Below are positions 1-8,604 of a DNA stretch of 26,113 nucleotides, piece by piece. A program made the translations under genes and the position numbers. The DNA is from a virus. Numbering within the stretch: position 1 is the first letter of the stretch; each line of letters starts with the position of its first letter. Below the pieces are notes generated by a model, which was given only the letters and a program-made list of their open reading frames with translations, made no database searches and was not told where the DNA came from. The stretch is taken from the IMG/VR virus record IMGVR_UViG_3300021959_000328, positions 1-26,113 of that record; one strand, given 5' to 3'.

Positions 1-257
1 GTGGTTCACCAACATCTGGTGCTAGTAAAACTGGTGCTATTGATTTTTCAAGTTTAACAGATAATGGTTTTTGGTTTCCTTTAATTTCAGATGCTTCTGG
101 AACGCAAACAATGACTTATCAATGTAATTTCGGCAATGGTTACTTCGGAACAACAGCAGTATCTAGTGCAGGAACTAACGCAAGTGGAAATGGAATATTT
201 GAATATGATGTACCAACAGGCTATACTGCTTTATCAACAAAAGGATTAAATTTATAA
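1..257 (+). CDS. Partial tail-appendage protein, C-terminal end (first copy of LamG/SPRY-type adhesin)
   Basis: This is the 3' end of a gene that begins outside the window; codons start at position 3 and the stop is TAA at 255-257. The last 45 or so residues, from FGNGYFGTTAVSSAGTNAS to ALSTKGLNL, nearly match the C-terminus of the complete protein at 3749-5113, so this is a paralogue of that adhesin. The visible part starts with GSPTSGASKTGAIDFSSL and contains a NGFWFPLISDASG stretch absent from the paralogue, so the two copies differ upstream of the shared tail. The stop overlaps the ATG of the next gene by one base (TAATG), exactly as in the second copy. Its role as a tail fibre or receptor-binding component is inferred from the paralogue. 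Confidence 0.8.
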   Translation, partial: GSPTSGASKTGAIDFSSLTDNGFWFPLISDASGTQTMTYQCNFGNGYFGTTAVSSAGTNASGNGIFEYDVPTGYTALSTKGLNL

Positions 258-1297
258 TGGCATACACAGGAATTAATAAATCTTCAGATTATTTTAATAC
301 TAAACTTTATACTGGTAATAATTCAGCAGGTCATGCAATTACAGGAGTTGGATTTCAACCAGATTGGACATGGATAAAATCTACAGATGGTACTTATAAT
401 CAGCACACTTTTGATGCAGTTAGAGGTGTAACAAAAAGTATTACTACAAATGAAAATGCAGCCGAAACTACTATATCTGGTCTTACTGCTTTTGGAACAG
501 ATGGTTTTACTTTAGGTTCAAATGCACAATGTAATAGTGGTGGTCCATTCGTATCATGGAACTGGAAAGCAAATGGTGCAGGTTCAGCTAATACAGATGG
601 TTCTATAAGTTCTACAGTTTCAGCTAATACTACAAGTGGATTTAGTATTGTTTCTTATACAGGAAATGCTGTAGCAGGTGCAACTATAGGTCATGGACTA
701 GGTGTTGTTCCTAAAATGATAATAACTAAAAAATTAAATGGTTCTCCTAATTGGGGAGTTTATCATGCAGGTTTAGGTAATGCTTCGAAATATTTAGAAT
801 TAAATTTAACTTCTGCAGAACAAACTGATAGTGCAGTTTGGGATGGTGCTAATCCAACTGCTTCTTTATTTTATGTAGGTAGTGATAATAAAACAAATGG
901 TAGTGGTGGAAATTACATAGCCTACTGCTTCGCAGATGTAACTGGTTATAGCAAGTTTGGTTCTTATGTTGGTAATGGAAGTACAGATGGAACATTTGTT
1001 TATACAGGATTTAAACCTGCTTGGATTATGTATAAAAATTCTGGTTATACTGGAGCATGGATAATGTATGATAATAAAAGAGACCCATATAATTTAATAG
1101 ATACAAGATTAGAAGCACAAGGTGACTTTGCAGAATCTACTTCATCAAGTAAATCTTTAGATTTTTTAAGTAATGGTTTTAAAATGAGAGGTGTAGATAA
1201 TGCACAAAGTAACTGGGATGGAAACACATACATCTTCATGGCATTTTCAGAAGCACCCCTAGTAGGTTCAAACAATGTACCATGTACAGCAAGGTAA
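257..1297 (+). CDS. Tail-appendage repeat protein, copy 1 (GFQPDW-type)
   Basis: The 346-residue product is a probable tail fibre or adhesin subunit. It carries three internal copies of a similar motif: GVGFQPDWTWIKS followed by FDAVRG near the N-terminus, GHGLGVVPKMIITKK followed by NWGVYH in the middle, and TGFKPAWIMYKNSG followed by MYDNKRDPYN near the C-terminus. This G-[FL]-x-P-x-[WM]-[IV] pattern is familiar from marine phage appendage proteins (I believe DUF7483, not checked). It has no signal peptide or membrane segment. The protein at 5113-6144 is a full-length paralogue with the same N-terminus (MAYTxINKSSDYFNT) and the same EAPLVG near the C-terminus. It starts within the stop of the preceding adhesin gene, implying translational coupling. 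Receptor binding is inferred from composition and context. Confidence 0.8.
   Translation: MAYTGINKSSDYFNTKLYTGNNSAGHAITGVGFQPDWTWIKSTDGTYNQHTFDAVRGVTKSITTNENAAETTISGLTAFGTDGFTLGSNAQCNSGGPFVSWNWKANGAGSANTDGSISSTVSANTTSGFSIVSYTGNAVAGATIGHGLGVVPKMIITKKLNGSPNWGVYHAGLGNASKYLELNLTSAEQTDSAVWDGANPTASLFYVGSDNKTNGSGGNYIAYCFADVTGYSKFGSYVGNGSTDGTFVYTGFKPAWIMYKNSGYTGAWIMYDNKRDPYNLIDTRLEAQGDFAESTSSSKSLDFLSNGFKMRGVDNAQSNWDGNTYIFMAFSEAPLVGSNNVPCTAR
585..652 (+). repeat. 68-bp exact direct repeat, copy 1
   Basis: These 68 bases are identical to 5435-5502. Both copies lie at the same place in the two paralogous appendage genes and encode the segment around NTDGSISSTVSANTTSGFS. The flanking sequence of the two genes has diverged far more, which points to recent gene conversion, or strong constraint, over this block. 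Confidence 0.9.
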
Positions 1298-1306
1298 TAT
1301 AAAATT

Positions 1307-2740
1307 ATGGCAATAATAAAAATTAAAAACCCAGCAATAGATTTAGATGCAGCAGAGATTCCTAATATTGATGCTAGTAAAATTACTACTGGTTCTTTAG
1401 GTGCAGATAGAATACCTTCATTAGCTGCAAGTAAAATTGGAAGTGGTACTTTTGATGATGCAAGAATAGCAGCATCTAATGTATCTCAACACGCAACATC
1501 TTTTGACGATAATAAAATTGTTAATGATATTTCTACTTTAGCTATTAGACAAGCATCTAACGAAAACAAAGGTGCTTACAATACTAACTCAATGTATGTT
1601 GATGTATTCCAAGATGATACTGGAATTGCGTCAAACACTAATGCACCGAGAAATGCTAGTGAATATGTTTCTTCTATAGGTTCAGTTACCGACACTTCTG
1701 TAAAAGGATTATGGACAACACAAATAGATAATGCAACTCAAACTGTTTATGACGCAAATATAGTTGATGCAACTGGAACTCTTTATTTAGCTACTGATAC
1801 AGCAGGTGGCTCTTTACAAACTGGGAGAGTATCTGGACAAAAAGCTATAAGAACAGCAGGTTGGAGTACAGATGTTTCTGGTAATGGATTTTTTATTAGA
1901 GAACAATCTGGACAAACTTCTGATTTAGGTTTTGGAACAGGTGCATTTACAATCGAAATGTTTGTTAAATTAGTAGACAGTTCTTATTCAGATAATGTTC
2001 ATCAATATGTTTATGATTTCAATAATGGTAGTAATAACAGAGTTTCAATGGCTGCTTATGGTGGTAGTTCAGTTGCATCAAATGCTTACAATGGTAATTT
2101 ATTTGGTACAGATGGTACTTATGATTGGGATACTAATTTTGGAGTAGGTAATTGGAGACATATTGCAACTTCAAGAGATGGCTCTGGAAATGTAGCACAT
2201 TGGATTAATGGTAGTCGAGTTAAATTAGAAACTGGAAAAACAGCTAACATGACTATGACTGACAGTAATGAACTTGGTATTGGACATAGATATAATGGAG
2301 CAAATTCTTCACATTTAGATATTACAGATATTAGACTTTCAAATGTTGCAAGATACACGCCAACATCAAGTAGTATTACAGTTCCAACTACAAGATTTAC
2401 TGCAACAACTGAAACAATAATTGCAACTGGAAACTTTATATCCAATGCAATCACAGCTCCATCTTCAGTATCTAGTATGGGAGCAATAGTTACTTATCAA
2501 GATGCATCTGGAACAAACACTTTAAATACAGATATTGTTTTACAATTATCAGCAGACAATGGTTCTAATTTTGCAACAGCTACAATGACAGCTATGCCTA
2601 ACTTTGCTTCTGGAATTAAAATGGCAAAAGTAAATGACTTGTCTGTTACAGCAGGAACACAATTAAAATATAAAATATCTTTTGCTAATCAATCTGGCTC
2701 TAAAGAAGCTAGAATAAGAGGAGTATCATTACAATATTAA
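1307..2740 (+). CDS. LamG-domain tail fibre or adhesin protein
   Basis: The 477-residue product has an N-terminal region (about 1-80) of degenerate short repeats rich in DASKI, SLGADRI and AASKIGSGTFDDARI, a pattern typical of trimeric phage tail-fibre shafts. Residues about 205-365 look like a LamG/concanavalin A-like lectin fold, with FTIEMFVKL, NWRHIATSRDGSGNVAHWINGSR and DITDIRLSNVARY as the characteristic strands. The last 100 residues (from SVSSMGAIVTYQDASGTNTL) form a beta-rich domain seen in other marine phage fibres. ATG at 1307 follows the preceding stop by 9 bases. The likely role is carbohydrate or receptor recognition at the tail tip; this is inferred from the fold, not shown. 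Confidence 0.75.
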   Translation: MAIIKIKNPAIDLDAAEIPNIDASKITTGSLGADRIPSLAASKIGSGTFDDARIAASNVSQHATSFDDNKIVNDISTLAIRQASNENKGAYNTNSMYVDVFQDDTGIASNTNAPRNASEYVSSIGSVTDTSVKGLWTTQIDNATQTVYDANIVDATGTLYLATDTAGGSLQTGRVSGQKAIRTAGWSTDVSGNGFFIREQSGQTSDLGFGTGAFTIEMFVKLVDSSYSDNVHQYVYDFNNGSNNRVSMAAYGGSSVASNAYNGNLFGTDGTYDWDTNFGVGNWRHIATSRDGSGNVAHWINGSRVKLETGKTANMTMTDSNELGIGHRYNGANSSHLDITDIRLSNVARYTPTSSSITVPTTRFTATTETIIATGNFISNAITAPSSVSSMGAIVTYQDASGTNTLNTDIVLQLSADNGSNFATATMTAMPNFASGIKMAKVNDLSVTAGTQLKYKISFANQSGSKEARIRGVSLQY

Positions 2741-2741
2741 T

Positions 2742-3749
2742 ATGGCTTATATCGGACAAAACTTAGATAGATTTAGTAGTGTTGAAAAACTAGATGCTAT
2801 AACACCAGCTACTGCAACAGGTGCTGGTCCTTATAATTTATTAAAAGGTGGTGTAGCATTTACACCATCTTCAGCAGATACAATGGTAGTATCTATTGAT
2901 GGAGTTATTCAGTATGGTAACTTTTCAGTAAGTGGTTCTACAATTACATTTGATGCAGCTCTATCAGATTCAAATACTTGTGATTTTATTTATCACATGG
3001 GTACAGGTTTTATTTCAACTCCTGTTGACAATTCAGTTTCAACTGTTAAAATAGTAGATAGTAGTGTTACTAATGCAAAATTAGCAGGTTCTATTGCTAA
3101 TGATAAATTATCTAATTCATCAATTACAATAAATGGTTCAGCAGTTTCATTAGGTGGAAGTGTAACAGTAGGAGAAACAAAACCTACTATAAGTTCTATC
3201 TCTCCATCAGTTATAGAAAATACACAAACAGCAGTTACAATAACAGGAACAAATTTTATATCAGTACCTCAAGTAGAAGCAATTAATTCTACAGGTGCTA
3301 TTGTTGCAGCAGATAGTATTACATTTACAAGTGCTACTCAAATAGTTGCAACATTTACTTTACCAGTAGATGGTACATATTTTTTAAGAGTAGAGAACAA
3401 TGATGGTAATGCAGTAAGAAGTAGTTCAGCTTTACTAACAGTATCAGATGCTCCAGCTTGGACAACAGCAGCAGGTTCTATTTATACTGGTGGGTCAACT
3501 GTAAGTACAATTACTTTATCAGCAACTGGTGCTACATCATTTGCAGTAACAACAGGTGCAATACCAACAGGATTAACATTTACATCTGGTACAGGAAGTT
3601 GTACAATTGCAGGAACACAAACAGAATTTTCAGCAGCAGCTACAAAGAATTTTAGTATAACAGCAACAGATGCCGAAGGACAAACAGCAGTCAGAGCTTT
3701 TAGTATGAGCTTTGTTTTTGAGATGTCAGGCTCAGGAGGATTTAATTAA
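2742..3749 (+). CDS. Appendage protein with IPT/TIG and Ig-like domains
   Basis: The 335-residue product has three parts. Residues 1-90 (MAYIGQNLDR... VVSIDGVIQYGNFSVSGSTITF) resemble the N-terminal attachment domain found in many marine phage fibre proteins. Residues 95-145 hold short shaft-like repeats (NSVSTVKIVDSSVTNAKLAG). Residues about 147-234 match an IPT/TIG fold (PTISSISPSVIENTQTAVTI, then GTYFLRVENNDGNAV), and residues 237-326 look like a second Ig-like domain of the He_PIG kind (GAIPTGLTFTSGTG, SITATDAEGQTA). The end is glycine-rich (SGSGGFN). Its stop overlaps the start of the next gene by one base. Ig-like domains on phage virions usually mediate weak surface binding; the exact position on the particle is unknown. 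Confidence 0.72.
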   Translation: MAYIGQNLDRFSSVEKLDAITPATATGAGPYNLLKGGVAFTPSSADTMVVSIDGVIQYGNFSVSGSTITFDAALSDSNTCDFIYHMGTGFISTPVDNSVSTVKIVDSSVTNAKLAGSIANDKLSNSSITINGSAVSLGGSVTVGETKPTISSISPSVIENTQTAVTITGTNFISVPQVEAINSTGAIVAADSITFTSATQIVATFTLPVDGTYFLRVENNDGNAVRSSSALLTVSDAPAWTTAAGSIYTGGSTVSTITLSATGATSFAVTTGAIPTGLTFTSGTGSCTIAGTQTEFSAAATKNFSITATDAEGQTAVRAFSMSFVFEMSGSGGFN

Positions 3750-5113
3750 TGGCTAGTACATATTTAACAAGAACAGAAGCAAATTTTGGAACAGCAACAA
3801 ATAGAAAAAAATGCACAATTTCTTTTTGGCTAAAAAAATCGCTTCTTACTTCTCAACAAGCAGTAATGGGTGTAGAAACAACTCCAGCAGGTGGTTCTAA
3901 TGAAGCAAGAATTGTTTTAAAAAGTGATGATACTTTTGAGTTTTATGATTATCAAAGTGGTTATACATTTAGATATAAAACTAATAGATTATTAAGAGAT
4001 ACATCAGCTTACTACCACATTGTTTTAACAGTTGATACTACACAATCAACAACATCAGACAGAGTAAAAATTTATATTAATGGTGTTCAAGAAACATCAT
4101 TTAGCATAGGAACTCATCCAAATCAAAATTTAGATACTTTTTTAAATTCAGGTGCTTATGTGCAAATTGGCAGACAATCTACTGGTAACAGTTATTTTGA
4201 TGGATTAATTTCACATTTTCATTTTATAGATGGTACAGCTTATGATGCTTCAGCATTTGGAGAAACAGATACTACTACAGGTGAATGGAAAGCTAAGACA
4301 AGTCCTTCAGTTAATTATGGAACTAATGGATTCTTTATTCTTAAAGATGGTAATGGTATTACTGACCAATCAGGTGAAGGTAATGACTTTACATTAGGTG
4401 GTGGTACTCTTACAGATTTAAAAGATAATCCTGATAATACTTTTGCTACATTAAATCCTTTAGATAAAGGGTTAACTTCTACAAGTTTTAATTTATCAAA
4501 TGGAAATTTAACTATGGGAAATGCCGCTAATACTAATGATTATGGATTGAGAGGAACTTTAGGTGCATCATCTGGAAAATATTATTGGGAAATTAAAGCA
4601 GTAAATGGTGGTGAGGTTTTAGGTATTACAAAAAGTGATACAACATTAACAATAAATAATATGAGTGGTTCTCCAGATGCAGGTTTTTGGGGTTGGCAAT
4701 CTAATGGTACAGGTGCTTCCATCAATTCTTATAATAATGGAACATTTAGTAATTCTAATGCCTTACAAGGTTATGCAAGTAATTCTATAATTGGTGTTGC
4801 TTTAGATATGGATAATGGAAAATTATATATGTCTATTGATGGAGTTTGGAAAGATGCAGATAATAATACTTCTGACCCTGCTAATCAAACAAATCCTTTT
4901 TATACGACAATACCTACAGATGGAACATTTATAATGCCATATACAGAACATAGAAGTAGTGGTGACCCTGCTAGTCATTGGAACTTCGGCAATGGCTACT
5001 TTGGAACTACAGCAGTATCTAGTGCTGGTACAAATGCTAGTGACAATGGAATATTTGAGTATGATGTGCCTACAGGTTACACAGCTCTTAGTACGAAAGG
5101 ACTTAACTTATAA
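3749..5113 (+). CDS. LamG/SPRY-type tail adhesin, copy 2
   Basis: The 454-residue product begins MASTYLTRTEANFGTATNRK and has an N-terminal concanavalin A-like domain (about 1-165: CTISFWLKKS, YYHIVLTVDTT, VKIYINGVQ, FDGLISHFHFIDGTAYD). A conserved linker follows (DASAFGETDTTTGEWKAK, then NGFFILKDGNGITDQSGEGNDF). A SPRY-like region occupies about 255-415 (GKYYWEIKA, IIGVALDMDNGKLYMSIDG). This architecture is common in marine phage tail genes. The last 45 residues are nearly identical to the partial protein at the left edge of the window. One-base stop/start overlaps join it to both neighbours. It probably binds the host surface, perhaps glycans; the ligand is unknown. Confidence 0.78.
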   Translation: MASTYLTRTEANFGTATNRKKCTISFWLKKSLLTSQQAVMGVETTPAGGSNEARIVLKSDDTFEFYDYQSGYTFRYKTNRLLRDTSAYYHIVLTVDTTQSTTSDRVKIYINGVQETSFSIGTHPNQNLDTFLNSGAYVQIGRQSTGNSYFDGLISHFHFIDGTAYDASAFGETDTTTGEWKAKTSPSVNYGTNGFFILKDGNGITDQSGEGNDFTLGGGTLTDLKDNPDNTFATLNPLDKGLTSTSFNLSNGNLTMGNAANTNDYGLRGTLGASSGKYYWEIKAVNGGEVLGITKSDTTLTINNMSGSPDAGFWGWQSNGTGASINSYNNGTFSNSNALQGYASNSIIGVALDMDNGKLYMSIDGVWKDADNNTSDPANQTNPFYTTIPTDGTFIMPYTEHRSSGDPASHWNFGNGYFGTTAVSSAGTNASDNGIFEYDVPTGYTALSTKGLNL

Positions 5114-6144
5114 TGGCATACACAACAATTAATAAATCATCAGATTATTTTAATACTATTACTTATACAGGTAATGGTTCAACACAATCTATTACAGGTG
5201 TAGGATTTCAACCTGATTGGATTTGGAATAAAACAAGAAGTTCAACAGGTAATCATGTTACTTTTGATGCAGTAAGAGGAACATTGAAAAGATTAAAAGT
5301 ATCTACAACAGATGCAGAAACAAATTCATCTTCAGTTACTTCTTTTGATAATGATGGTTATACATTAGCAGGAGAACAAAATACTAATGGAGTTACTTAC
5401 GCATCATGGAACTGGTTAGGTGCAAATGGAACTACAGCTAATACAGATGGTTCTATAAGTTCTACAGTTTCAGCTAATACTACAAGTGGATTTAGTATTG
5501 TTAAATTTACTGCATCAGGAAGTGGCGATGAAACTGTCGGTCATGGGTTGGGAGTAAAACCTAAAATGGTTATAACTAAATCAACAAGTACAACTAATCC
5601 ATGGAATACTTACAATGAAAATTTAAACTCATCTGCACCAGAAGATTATTATGTAGCTTTAAATTCAACAAATGGTTCATCTAATGATAGTCCAGGTGTA
5701 TTTGGTGCTGGAATGACTTCATCTACTATTGGAGTAGGAGTTGGAATTGGTTTTACCTCTGGCGAAGATTACATAGCTTACTGCTTCGCAGAGAAAAAAG
5801 GATTTAGCAAGTTTGGTTCTTATACTGGTAATGGAAGTGCTGATGGTAGTTTTATTTACACAGGATTTAAACCTGCTTTTGTTATTCAAAAAAATACAAG
5901 TGCTACACAAGGTTGGCAACTACAAGACAACAAAAGATTAGGTTACAATCCAAATAACTATTTACTACAACCACATGATTCTGCTGCTGAAAGTGCTTTA
6001 CAAAGAATAGACCTACTTTCAAATGGATTTAAAGTCAGAACTACAGATGCAGGTCAAAATGCTAGTGGTAATAATTACATCTACATGACATTTGCAGAAG
6101 CACCCCTAGTTGGAACTAATGGTGTTACAGCTAAAGCAAGATAA
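5113..6144 (+). CDS. Tail-appendage repeat protein, copy 2 (GFQPDW-type)
   Basis: The 343-residue product is the full-length paralogue of the protein at 257-1297. It keeps the three internal motifs (GVGFQPDWIWNKT with FDAVRG; GHGLGVKPKMVITKS with NPWNTYN; TGFKPAFVIQKN with LQDNKRLGYNPN) and the YIAYCFAEKKGFSKFGSYTG block. The regions between motifs differ in length and sequence, as expected for surface loops under diversifying selection, while a 68-bp block is identical in DNA. It follows the LamG/SPRY adhesin in the same order as copy 1, so the duplicated unit is the gene pair. Role inferred as tail fibre or adhesin subunit. Confidence 0.8.
   Translation: MAYTTINKSSDYFNTITYTGNGSTQSITGVGFQPDWIWNKTRSSTGNHVTFDAVRGTLKRLKVSTTDAETNSSSVTSFDNDGYTLAGEQNTNGVTYASWNWLGANGTTANTDGSISSTVSANTTSGFSIVKFTASGSGDETVGHGLGVKPKMVITKSTSTTNPWNTYNENLNSSAPEDYYVALNSTNGSSNDSPGVFGAGMTSSTIGVGVGIGFTSGEDYIAYCFAEKKGFSKFGSYTGNGSADGSFIYTGFKPAFVIQKNTSATQGWQLQDNKRLGYNPNNYLLQPHDSAAESALQRIDLLSNGFKVRTTDAGQNASGNNYIYMTFAEAPLVGTNGVTAKAR
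5435..5502 (+). repeat. 68-bp exact direct repeat, copy 2
   Basis: Identical over 68 bases to 585-652, in the paralogous gene and at the equivalent protein position. Homologous recombination between the two copies would delete or exchange the intervening LamG and IPT/TIG genes. Confidence 0.9.
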
Positions 6145-6287
6145 TGGCTAAGAAGTTTAAAGATTTTGTAGCACATGAAAGAATACAAAAAGGAAGTTCA
6201 CAAGGTAAAAAACCAAACACAAGTACTATGAATAAACATAAACGAAGACAAACTGGTGTAAAGATTTATAAAGGACAAGGAAGATAA
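6144..6287 (+). CDS. Small basic hypothetical protein (47 aa)
   Basis: ATG at 6144 lies within the stop of the preceding gene (TAATG), and its own stop TAA 6285-6287 overlaps the next ATG in the same way. The product (MAKKFKDFVAHERIQKGSSQ... ending GVKIYKGQGR) is very rich in Lys and Arg and has no hydrophobic segment. I do not recognise it. The doubly coupled position between virion genes supports it as real; the composition suggests nucleic acid or acidic partner binding, but this is only a guess. Confidence 0.6.
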   Translation: MAKKFKDFVAHERIQKGSSQGKKPNTSTMNKHKRRQTGVKIYKGQGR

Positions 6288-6463
6288 TGGCAAAGAAATC
6301 AGCTACAGAAGTTAAGATAGATTTTTTAGTAAGAGAAGTTAAAGAACTTCGTTCTGAAACTAAATATCTTAGAGCTGATATTAACAAAGGTAAAGGTGCT
6401 ATTTGGATACTATTAATTATAGCTAGTATTATAGGTAGTGCATACAATTTTTTTATTAAATAA
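6287..6463 (+). CDS. Small coiled-coil plus membrane-anchor protein (58 aa, XhlA-like layout)
   Basis: ATG at 6287 overlaps the previous stop. The product has a charged helical N-terminal half (VKIDFLVREVKELRSETKYL) with heptad-like leucines and valines, followed by one strong membrane segment (AIWILLIIASIIGSAYNFFI) and a lone C-terminal lysine. This coiled-coil-then-C-terminal-anchor layout resembles XhlA-type hemolysin/holin-accessory proteins of phage, which assist lysis at the membrane. The family match is by layout only. It sits far from the main small membrane genes at 17975-19360, so a role in tail or ejection assembly is also possible. Confidence 0.6.
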   Translation: MAKKSATEVKIDFLVREVKELRSETKYLRADINKGKGAIWILLIIASIIGSAYNFFIK

Positions 6464-6471
6464 GGTAGACA

Positions 6472-8592
6472 ATGTTAACAAAAGTAAAACGAATGAGATT
6501 AAATAAAATGAGACAGAAGTTTGCTGTTGGTGATGAAGCTAGAAAGTTTGAAAACATTCCTACTGCTTCTCAACCTCAACAACAAAAGTTAGGAACAAGA
6601 GAAGAGTTTGCTGATAAATATGTTACTCAACAAATTAAATCTCCTGAATTAGCAAGTGCTGCTACTCAACAATATACTACTCAAGCTGTACAGTCTGATG
6701 AATTATTAGCTGGTACAACTATGGCTGCACCTACAGATGTAGGTACACAAACTATTACTGGGTCAACTATTTCTGCTCCTACAACTGGAGTATCTCAACA
6801 AGTAGCAACTCCTTCATCTTTAACTGCAGCTCAAATGACAGCTCAAACAGGAGCAGCTCAAGCTGGTACTGCACAAGCTGGAACATTAAGTACTGGGTCT
6901 CAAGTAGGTACAGTTACTGGAACTTTATCTGGTACTGCTACAGGTGCTACAGCAGCTCCAACTACTTCAGCTATAGCTCAAGCAGCTCAAGGACAATTAT
7001 CTTCTGGTGCATTAGCACAAGTTGTAAGTGGTACTGCTGCTACTGTTAATGGACAGACTGCTACATTACCTGCAAATATTCAAGCAGCAGTTGCAAGTAA
7101 TCCTGCACAAGTTACAGCAACTATTATGCAACAACCTGCTGCAGTACAAGCACAAGTTGCTTCATTGCCTACAGATGCTTTAGTATCTACACAAATTAAT
7201 ACTTTGTTAGATGGTATTGACACAGGACAAATTCCTACATGGGCAAGAGGTGCTGTTGAAAATGTTGAAAAGAATTTAGCTGCTAGAGGTTTAAGTAAAT
7301 CTTCTATTGGTAGAGATGCATTAGTAAATGCTATTATACAAAATGCTTTACCTATTGCACAATCAAATGCTACTGCGTTACAACAAAGAGCATCACAAAA
7401 TTTAACTAACGAACAACAAGCTGCTGTACTAACTGCTCAACAAAGTTTTCAATCACAATTAGTTAATGCTGAAAATGATATGAAAGCAAATATGATGAAT
7501 GGTCAGTTTGCACAAGAGTTAACAAAATTAAATGCTATGAATGAACAACAAGCAATTGTTGCTTCAGCTAATCAACAACAACAAGTAAGACTAGCAAACT
7601 TAGCAAACTTACAACAAGCTGGATTAAGTCAAGCACAGTTAACACAGCAAATGTCTTTAGCTAATTTAAATGCTAATCAACAAACATCATTAGCAAATGC
7701 ACAAACAATTGCAGGTATGGATGTTTTAAATTTAAACAACCAACAACAAACTGCAATATCAAACTCTAATTTATTTAGAACATTTGAATTAAGTAATTTA
7801 TCTAATACTCAACAAGCTACTATGCAAAATGCTGTACAGTTAGCTACAATGGATATGGCTAATTTATCTAATGCACAACAAAAAGCTGTAGCTAATGCTC
7901 AAGCTTTCTTGCAAATGGATATGGCTAACTTAACTAATGCTCAACAGACAGAAGTATTAAATACACAGAATAGACAACAAGCTATGTTATCTGACCAAGC
8001 TGCTGCAAATGCTGCTCAACAGTTTAATGCATCAAGTGATAATCAGACACAACAATTTGTTTCATCATTAGCAACAACAATACAATCACAAAATGCTGCA
8101 AGAAATGATGCTATGACACAATACAATATTAGTGAAGGAACTAGAATTGAAGCATTGAATCAAGGTAACTCTTTAGAAGCAGAAAGATTACAATCTACAT
8201 TGAATAGTCAGATAGAACAATTTAATGAACAACTTGATTATAATAGAAATCAATTTAATACACAAAACTCTTTAGCAATTGAACAATCAAATGTACAATG
8301 GAGAAGAAATTTAAATACTGCAAATACTGCAGGAGTTAATGCTGTTAATCAAGCTAATGCTATGAATGCATTTAATTTAAGTAATCAAGGTTTATCTTTT
8401 ATATGGCAAGAAATGAGAGACTCTGCTAAGTGGGAATACGAAGCAGCACAAAATGCACAAGAAAGACAAACTAATTTAGCTATTGCTGCATTAGGAAATG
8501 AAGCTGCTTCTGACCAAGGTAGAGCAGACATACTTAAAACTCTTGGTGGTTTTGCTATGGATATTTGGTCTAAGATGCCTTCTAATAAATAG
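6472..8592 (+). CDS. Gln/Asn/Ala-rich virion protein with 22-residue repeats (probable internal/ejection protein)
   Basis: The 706-residue product begins with a short basic segment (MLTKVKRMRLNKMRQKF). Residues about 90-220 are low-complexity Ala/Thr/Gln/Gly sequence. A more conserved-looking block follows at about 250-300 (QIPTWARGAVENVEKNLAAR, then GLSKSSIGRDALVNAIIQNA), reminiscent of internal virion proteins of marine T7-like phages. A long Gln/Asn-rich helical region holds six regular 22-residue repeats (372-503). The C-terminal part (NLSNQGLSFIWQEMRDSAKW onwards) is a mixed helix. Apart from three Trp it has few aromatic residues, and I see no Cys. ATG at 6472 is preceded by AAGG at good spacing. 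Position before the other ejection-type genes supports an internal core role; a tail-shaft role is the alternative. Confidence 0.68.
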   Translation: MLTKVKRMRLNKMRQKFAVGDEARKFENIPTASQPQQQKLGTREEFADKYVTQQIKSPELASAATQQYTTQAVQSDELLAGTTMAAPTDVGTQTITGSTISAPTTGVSQQVATPSSLTAAQMTAQTGAAQAGTAQAGTLSTGSQVGTVTGTLSGTATGATAAPTTSAIAQAAQGQLSSGALAQVVSGTAATVNGQTATLPANIQAAVASNPAQVTATIMQQPAAVQAQVASLPTDALVSTQINTLLDGIDTGQIPTWARGAVENVEKNLAARGLSKSSIGRDALVNAIIQNALPIAQSNATALQQRASQNLTNEQQAAVLTAQQSFQSQLVNAENDMKANMMNGQFAQELTKLNAMNEQQAIVASANQQQQVRLANLANLQQAGLSQAQLTQQMSLANLNANQQTSLANAQTIAGMDVLNLNNQQQTAISNSNLFRTFELSNLSNTQQATMQNAVQLATMDMANLSNAQQKAVANAQAFLQMDMANLTNAQQTEVLNTQNRQQAMLSDQAAANAAQQFNASSDNQTQQFVSSLATTIQSQNAARNDAMTQYNISEGTRIEALNQGNSLEAERLQSTLNSQIEQFNEQLDYNRNQFNTQNSLAIEQSNVQWRRNLNTANTAGVNAVNQANAMNAFNLSNQGLSFIWQEMRDSAKWEYEAAQNAQERQTNLAIAALGNEAASDQGRADILKTLGGFAMDIWSKMPSNK
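7585..7980 (+). repeat. Six tandem 66-bp coding repeats (22 residues each)
   Basis: Six consecutive 22-residue units align without gaps on the pattern [MVF]-x-[LM]-x-N-L-x-N-x-Q-Q-x-x-x-x-N. Examples are MDMANLSNAQQKAVANAQ and MDMANLTNAQQTEVLN. The unit just upstream (LTKLNAMNEQQAIVASANQQ) is a degenerate seventh. The 22-residue (2 x 11) period is typical of hendecad coiled coils or amphipathic helical rods. The DNA copies have diverged, so the period is clearer in protein than in nucleotides. Confidence 0.85.
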
Positions 8593-8604
8593 GATTTATA
8601 AGTA

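Noticed and set aside
3025-3052. TTGACA followed by TAAAAT at 16-bp spacing on the plus strand
   Set aside because: One mismatch in the -10, suboptimal spacing and a location deep inside the IPT/TIG adhesin gene make this a likely chance match in AT-rich coding DNA.
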